Positions 62,020-64,000 of a stretch of 64,000 nt of DNA are shown in pieces. The notes below the pieces were generated by a model that was not told the DNA's origin, did not search any database, and was given only the letters and a program-made list of their open reading frames with translations. Numbering within the stretch: position 1 is the first letter of the stretch; each line of letters opens with the position of its first letter. A program made the translations under genes and the position numbers. Origin of the DNA: Actinomadura graeca (GTDB lineage: Bacteria; Actinomycetota; Actinomycetes; Streptosporangiales; Streptosporangiaceae); NCBI RefSeq assembly GCF_019175365.1, contig NZ_CP059572.1, forward strand, positions 6,882,001 through 6,946,000, in the 5' to 3' direction.

Positions 62020-62787
62020 CTAGCCGCGCGCCGGCCGGGCGAGGTTCAGGCGCCTGAGGTCGTCGGCCAGGCGGGTCGCCACGTAACGGTGGCCCGCCTG
62101 GTTCGGGTGCGTGCCGTCGCGCCGGATGAACTGGTGCGCGTTCCCGGAGTCGGACAGGCGGCCGCCGGTGATCCACTGCTCGCCGATCGGGTCGACGAAC
62201 GGGATCCCGAGCTGCGCGGCCAGCGTCTTCAGGGCGTCCCGGACGGCGAGCGCGCTCGGCGGCGGGCTTCCGCCGCCCCACAGCGGGCCCATCAGCACCA
62301 GCCGCGTGCCCGGCCAGCGCTGCCGGGCACGCTCCAGGAGGATGTGGGCCGCCACCGCGACCCGCGTGGGGGGGAAGCGCCAGTCGTTGTGCCCGCCGGA
62401 CACGATGAGCATGTCGGGCGCGGGCCGCCATCCGAGCTGGCTCTCGAACAGCTCCAGGAACGCCTCGCGGTGCGCCTGCCCGCCCCGCGCCACGAACCCC
62501 GTGCCCGCCCGTCCGCCGACGATGACCTGCCATCCGAGCAGGCGCGCGGTCGCGGGGGCGTAGGTCGTCTCGGGAACGGCGCCCCGCTCCCCGACGGTGT
62601 AGCTGTCGCCGAGGAACATCACCACCGGCGGGGCGGCGCGGTCCGGCGCGCGGGCCGGGCCCGCCGCCGCGGCGGACTTGTGCACCGACCCCACGAGCCC
62701 GCCGCAGCCCGCCAGCGAAAGGCCGACGGGCAGGCTCAGGCACAGCATGAGGATCGCCGCGCCGCGGCGGGCGCGGCGAGATGTCAT
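62020..62787 (-). CDS. SGNH/GDSL hydrolase, lipoprotein
   Basis: This 255-residue protein has a lipobox LSLAGCGG (Cys28), so it should be anchored to the membrane outside the cell. Catalytic blocks: FLGDSYTVG (Ser), VSGGHND (Gly/Asn), DGTHPNQAGH (Asp/His). It is a predicted esterase or acyl-group remover, possibly acting on cell-wall polymers. It is divergent from the acyltransferase at 62976, which could be a functional counterpart. Confidence 0.88.
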   Translation of the reverse strand: MTSRRARRGAAILMLCLSLPVGLSLAGCGGLVGSVHKSAAAAGPARAPDRAAPPVVMFLGDSYTVGERGAVPETTYAPATARLLGWQVIVGGRAGTGFVARGGQAHREAFLELFESQLGWRPAPDMLIVSGGHNDWRFPPTRVAVAAHILLERARQRWPGTRLVLMGPLWGGGSPPPSALAVRDALKTLAAQLGIPFVDPIGEQWITGGRLSDSGNAHQFIRRDGTHPNQAGHRYVATRLADDLRRLNLARPARG

Positions 62788-62975
62788 GGAGGACCACCAA
62801 ATGTTCCGGGGGATGTACAGGCATCCTACTGAGGCGGGTGCCGAACCCGCGGCCGTCCACGCCGGTTGACCGCTTCCTCCCCCGATCGAGACCGCATCGT
62901 TTCCTACACCGTGCGTTCACCGCGCCCTCACCCCGCGGCCGGTGCCGCGCAACCGGGCACCGAGAGGGTTCCGCG

Positions 62976-64000
62976 GTGACCGGGCGTGCGCGGCTGCGCG
63001 AACTTGACCTGCTCCGCTTCGTGGCGGCTCTGGCGGTGGTCCTCTACCACTTCACCGGCTTCGGCGGGGCCGGGGCGTGGCCCGAGCCCGCGCGGGACGT
63101 CTTCCCCGAGCTGGAGGGGATCACGCGCTACGGCTACCTCGGCGTGGACCTGTTCTTCATGATCAGCGGGTTCGTCATCCTGATGAGCGCGTGGGGACGC
63201 GGGCCCGGCGGGTTCGGGATCTCCCGGCTGGTCCGGCTGATGCCCGCGTACTGGGCGAGCGTGCTGCTGGGCGCGGCCGTCTACGCGGTGTTCCGCGAGG
63301 GGAACGGCGTCCCCGGCCTGGTGGTGCCGAACCTGACGATGATGCAGGGCGGGCTCGGTCTCCGGAACGTGGACGCCGTGTACTGGACCCTCTGGGTCGA
63401 GATGCACTTCTACGTGCTGGTCGCCGTCCTCGCGGGCATCGGCATCACCTACCGGTCCTGCCTGGTCCTCATGGCGGCGTGGATGTTCGGCGGCGTCTTC
63501 GCAGACGAGGCCGGGAACAGGCTGCTGCAGATCATGCTGGTGCCGACGTGGAGCCCGTACTTCATCGCGGGCATGGCGCTCTACATGATCCACCGGTTCG
63601 GCCCGACGCTGCTGCTGTGGGGGTATGTGGCGGCGTCGTGGCTGCTGGCACTGCACTGGGGCGCATGGCGCGCGGGCAACGCGTTCAAGGGATCGGACGA
63701 CATGGTCGTGTCGGTGGCCGTCACCGGCATCTTCCTGGTGATGATCCTGGTCGCGACCGGGCGGCTCGGCCGCGTCCGGTGGAGCGGCCTGACGGTGCTC
63801 GGCGCGCTCACCTACCCGCTGTACCTCGTCCATTCGCAGCTCGCGCTGCCCCTGCTGGACGCGGTGTACCCGGGGCTGAACCGGTGGGCGGCGCTCGCGG
63901 CCGTGATCGCGGCGTCGCTCGTCCTGGCGTACGCGCTGCACAGGCTGGTCGAGAAGCCGGGGGCGCGGTGGATGCGGGCGCGGCTGCTGGAGTCGCTGGA
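62976..64000 (+). CDS. Membrane acyltransferase family 3, truncated by the window end
   Basis: The frame is open from a GTG at 62976 (GAGAGGG upstream) to the end of the window, so the C-terminus is missing; 341 codons are present. RELDLLRFVAALAVVLYHFTGFGG is helix 1 with the catalytic His, GYLGVDLFFMISGFVILMSA and SRLVRLMPAYWASVLLG follow, and about ten membrane helices are visible. Family members O-acetylate sugars, lipids or antibiotics. It is divergent from the GDSL lipoprotein. Confidence 0.87.
   Translation, partial: MTGRARLRELDLLRFVAALAVVLYHFTGFGGAGAWPEPARDVFPELEGITRYGYLGVDLFFMISGFVILMSAWGRGPGGFGISRLVRLMPAYWASVLLGAAVYAVFREGNGVPGLVVPNLTMMQGGLGLRNVDAVYWTLWVEMHFYVLVAVLAGIGITYRSCLVLMAAWMFGGVFADEAGNRLLQIMLVPTWSPYFIAGMALYMIHRFGPTLLLWGYVAASWLLALHWGAWRAGNAFKGSDDMVVSVAVTGIFLVMILVATGRLGRVRWSGLTVLGALTYPLYLVHSQLALPLLDAVYPGLNRWAALAAVIAASLVLAYALHRLVEKPGARWMRARLLESL

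Overview
The window looks like a chromosomal segment of a high-GC actinomycete, most likely Actinomadura or a relative in the Thermomonosporaceae. The reasons are very high GC with strong third-position bias, many GTG starts, many 1-4 nt ATGA/GTGA/TGATG stop-start overlaps, an ergothioneine cluster, XRE/DUF397-type regulators and a KstR-like regulator. No rRNA, tRNA, CRISPR array or intact insertion sequence was seen. All assignments come from reading the sequence; nothing was searched against a database.

Layout. 1-2616: end of a cluster of oxidoreductase (cut by the window edge), VOC protein, FMN reductase and O-methyltransferase genes. 2674-12480: a lower-GC, rearranged accessory island. 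It holds three orphan genes of unknown function, two of whose promoters share a 26-bp motif; a decayed and an intact PIMT-like methyltransferase; and three tandem-related XRE/TPR-type regulator copies, two of which have lost their DNA-binding domain. An aldo/keto reductase-HxlR pair is also present. 12497-16296: two small proteins, then a conserved trio (toroid protein, SAM methyltransferase, GT4 glycosyltransferase). 16520-23700: CYP125-like P450, sugar dehydrogenase and sugar porter, unknown proteins and a hidden, internally deleted metallo-hydrolase.

23733-30732: a biosynthetic cluster with OleA-like, OleC-like and OleD-like enzymes, a GT2 glycosyltransferase and two related P450s, but no OleB. 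This is the architecture expected for a beta-lactone-type product. A 14-bp repeat ladder of overlapping mini-ORFs lies between the OleC-like and OleD-like genes. 30723-33628: an apparently leaderless, operator-flanked Clp-N/HTH regulator, an alpha/beta hydrolase with its nucleophile replaced, and a DUF4037 protein. 33561-44288: PucR regulator plus a nine-gene purine catabolic operon running from xanthine/8-oxoguanine through urate to allantoate and ureidoglycolate. 44358-45502: an Rpn-like nuclease whose C-terminal tail is duplicated as a separate, translationally coupled gene, resembling the RpnS antitoxin arrangement.

45798-50000: MBL-rhodanese sulfur enzyme with a divergent GntR regulator, a DUF397 protein and a secreted S1-type protease. 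50160-53375: KstR-like regulator divergent from a paired acyl-CoA dehydrogenase (steroid side-chain type). 53448-55895: TetR and DHA2-type efflux pump. 56114-57397: ECF-like sigma factor with a membrane segment and a Pro/Thr-rich tail. 57715-61978: egtABCD for ergothioneine. 62020-64000: GDSL lipoprotein and an acyltransferase cut by the window end.
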